Shown here: positions 61,813 to 64,000 of the stretch, piece by piece
Numbering within the stretch: the stretch's first letter is position 1
How the letters are laid out: each line of letters begins with the position of its first letter
Assembly (NCBI RefSeq): GCF_020740795.1
Contig: NC_067285.1
Location: 115,321,008 to 115,385,007 of the forward strand
Length of the DNA stretch: 64,000 bases
Source: Apus apus
Taxonomy: Eukaryota; Chordata; Aves; Apodiformes; Apodidae
Direction of reading: 5' to 3'
Notes under the pieces: model-generated
What the model was told of the DNA's origin: nothing
Databases searched by the model: none
The model's input: only the letters and a program-made list of their open reading frames with translations
Position numbers and translations under genes: made by a program

Positions 61813-63754
61813 TGAACTCCACTGAGCCTGGTGCTAACCCATGCCCCATGGTCCTGGCAGCCTCCCTCCACACCCACAGCGCTGGGATTCCTCCCTCCCG
61901 GAGCCTTCAAGGCAAAGTCTTACCCTCTGCTCCAGCAGTGGAGCAGGCAGGGCTGCAGCCCTGAGCCGGGCTGTGCCTCGTGCTCTGCAGCCAGCCCCAC
62001 GTGGGGCCCCGGGGCAGTGGGGGCACACGGGGCCTCCCCCATGGAGCCAGGGCCTGGGGCAAGCGGCAGCTCGCGCCAGCCAAGGGAGCTGCACTCATCT
62101 CTATTTAGGTCACTGGCTGAAGTGCTCTGGAGGAAAATTAGTCACTCTCCCAGCCACTGGGCCCGGGAGAAGGCTCTTGTTGCCTGGTTGGAGAAGGGAG
62201 CCCCCCAACACCTGCCTTCTGCAGTGCCAGCACCCCTGGGCACCCTGCGGGCACCTCTCCAAGCTGCCTGCACTCCCAGCTGCCCTCCTCATGGCTACTG
62301 CCCCATGGATGGGATCCCACCAGTTAGGGAAGCAGCATCCTCCTCCCAGCACGCAGCCCTGTGCATTGCTCCTCTCCCTTTCAACTGCAGATGAGCTGGT
62401 GCTGTCAGATGGAGACTTTACGTGGTCAGGAGGCACAGTGAAGTACAAAGCCTTCCCACAAAGCCTGCAGAAGCCTGCAGAAACCAAATTATTCCTCTGT
62501 CTCCCATGGATGCTAATACGGCTGTCATGACAGTTGTGTCTCTGTTCTACCCATTTGCTTTCCCACCCCTCTTTGCCAGGCAGAGGAGCACGGATATCAC
62601 CAGTTTAAATGACATGAAGGGCTAGGATGACCTACCCAGGGGAGCATGGGCAGCCCACGGCAGACATCCTGTATGGAGCAGGATGAGATCCCGGGTAGTT
62701 TGTTTCACATCCCCAGGCTTCCCTCCTCCATAGAGGAGCAGGCAAGTGTCCCTGGCGCAGGCTGCAGCACCTTCTGTGGTGGTACAGAGAGGCCACTGCA
62801 GGGGGAGGAAAACACCTGGCTTGGCTGCATCCTTCCCACTGAACGTGGCATGGGCAATAGCATGTTCCTCCAAGTCCTGGAGACACTGTGTGGTGCTACA
62901 TGGATGTGGGAAAACACCTGACATGGAGATCCAGCCAGGAGAGCAGAAGAGCCCAGGCAGTGCCCAGCATGGAAGCACCACAGGCTCTGCCAGTGGCTCC
63001 AGCACGGGCTGTTCCCACAGTGATAACAGGACAAGGGAAGTAGGACACAGCCCAGAGACTTTCGGGCACAGGAGATGCAGCTCATCACAAGACTTCCTGC
63101 AGCTCCAGGCTTCCCTGGGGAGGGACATCTCACCTCTTGGAGAAGAGTGCCCAGGCACCCATTGGGAGCCAAACTGTGCCGGAGAGCAGAGCAGCCAGCC
63201 AGGCTGGGGAGCCCTGACAGACGGGGACTCCGTGTGCTCCTCCACATGCCAGGAATCTTGTTAGAAAGCCACAAGCTGTCCACAAAGCACATTTCTGGAA
63301 AAGGCTGGAAAGGCTCTGCTGCACAGCACAGAGGCAGCACCGCCCGGGTTGACCCTGTGAGACTCCGGGCAGCAGCTCGGCCCTGGGCAGGGGCAGTGCC
63401 CCCCCAGCGGCTCCCTCACCCCCGGGCAGCCCCCTCCCCAGGGCGCTCGCCCAGCCGCGCTCCTGGCAGCCGGCACAGGAGCCTCTGCAGCCGCAGCCTC
63501 CCAGCACAGAGAGGGAGAATGTCTTTTCAGAATACAAATTCCTGCCTCTAAGTGCATTTCCAATCCAGCAGCCACCCCCACCTCCCCCCCCCCTTTATCT
63601 TGAGGTGCTTTAGACAACGCTGGCTACCAGGGGAATTTCGGAATTAGCAAGTGTCTTTCCTTGCCGTGTGCCTCGGTTTCCCCACCCACCAAACAGCCGG
63701 GATGATCTGGACCAACAAGCAAGAGCAACCCTGTCCAAAAGCACCAGTCAGGTC

Positions 63755-63860
63755 TGGAATGGTATTGTTACTACGGATGGGAATAGAGCCACTAATTATT
63801 TGTGGCTCCTGGATGCTACCATACAAATAAACAATTATAATAATTATAATTCATAAAGAA
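63755..63860. other. AT-rich stretch near the right window edge
   Basis: CACTAATTATTTGTGGCTCC is followed by ATACAAATAAACAATTATAA and TAATTATAATTC. The second half is low-complexity AT; the first includes a homeodomain-like core. Confidence 0.35.
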
Positions 63861-64000
63861 GACAACCTCAGCCTAAAGGAGCTTCTGCGTTTAAATGCCC
63901 TCCACATCTCTGAGCACGCTGGACAGACTGCACGCTTCCCACAGAAGCCAGAAGACATGCCAGGAAAGGACAGCAGGTGCCAGCCAAAGCCCAGCTCTGC

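Larger units (their letters stand above)
56110..64000. other. Upstream region of the INSYN2-like gene and rest of the DOCK intron; no exon recognised
   Basis: The CpG-rich zone continues to about 58,300 and probably holds the INSYN2-like promoter and noncoding first exon(s), which I cannot define. Further right, GC content falls and the sequence looks like older intergenic or intronic DNA with CR1 remnants (59414-59605, 61748-61812). None of the open frames on either strand resembles the next DOCK exons or any other protein. Confidence 0.55.

Overview
The window looks like avian nuclear DNA, probably from a gene-dense, GC-rich microchromosome. The genes are split by short GT-AG introns, vertebrate-type proteins are recognisable, GC-rich low-complexity sequence is everywhere, and at least a dozen fragments carry the 3' end typical of CR1 LINEs, the dominant bird retroposon. 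No bacterial, viral, tRNA, rRNA or CRISPR features were recognised. All comparisons with known families come from recalled sequence knowledge; nothing was aligned by software.

Layout: (1) 1-3611, + strand: the homeobox gene TLX2, cut at its 5' end by the window edge. (2) 5048-6587, +: a very short intermediate-filament-like gene with only the end of the rod (coil 2B), of neurofilament/alpha-internexin type. (3) 7477-9845, -: a secreted cytokine subunit with one Ig and two fibronectin-III-like domains, resembling IL-12 p40 (IL12B) but clearly a divergent paralogue. It needs a one-base correction in a homopolymer to read through. (4) 12024-17601, -: DQX1, the DEAQ-box helicase-like protein, in 11 exons. 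(5) 20413-46559, +: the first 27-28 coding exons (about 954 residues) of a DOCK-A family Rac exchange factor that runs off the right edge. It is head-to-head with DQX1 across a 2.8-kb CpG-rich region. (6) 49027-56109, -: an INSYN2 (FAM196)-like inhibitory-synapse gene, antisense and apparently nested in an intron of the DOCK gene. (7) 56.1-64 kb: no recognised exon; CR1 remnants and AT-rich islands.

The main point is the combination. TLX, IL12B, INA/NEF, DOCK-A and INSYN2 families have relatives that sit together, in pieces, on human 5q33-35 (IL12B, TLX3, DOCK2 with INSYN2B), 10q24-26 (TLX1, INA, DOCK1 with INSYN2A) and 8p21 (NEFL/NEFM, DOCK5). TLX2-DQX1 is adjacent on human 2p13. This window therefore looks like a well-preserved fourth copy of a paralogon from the early vertebrate genome duplications. 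It keeps an IL12B-like, a neurofilament-like, a DOCK-A and an INSYN2-like gene that, as far as I recall, are absent from the mammalian TLX2-DQX1 neighbourhood. The genes do not form one pathway (developmental transcription factor, cytoskeleton, cytokine, RNA helicase-like, Rac activation, synapse); their neighbourhood is best explained by shared ancestry.
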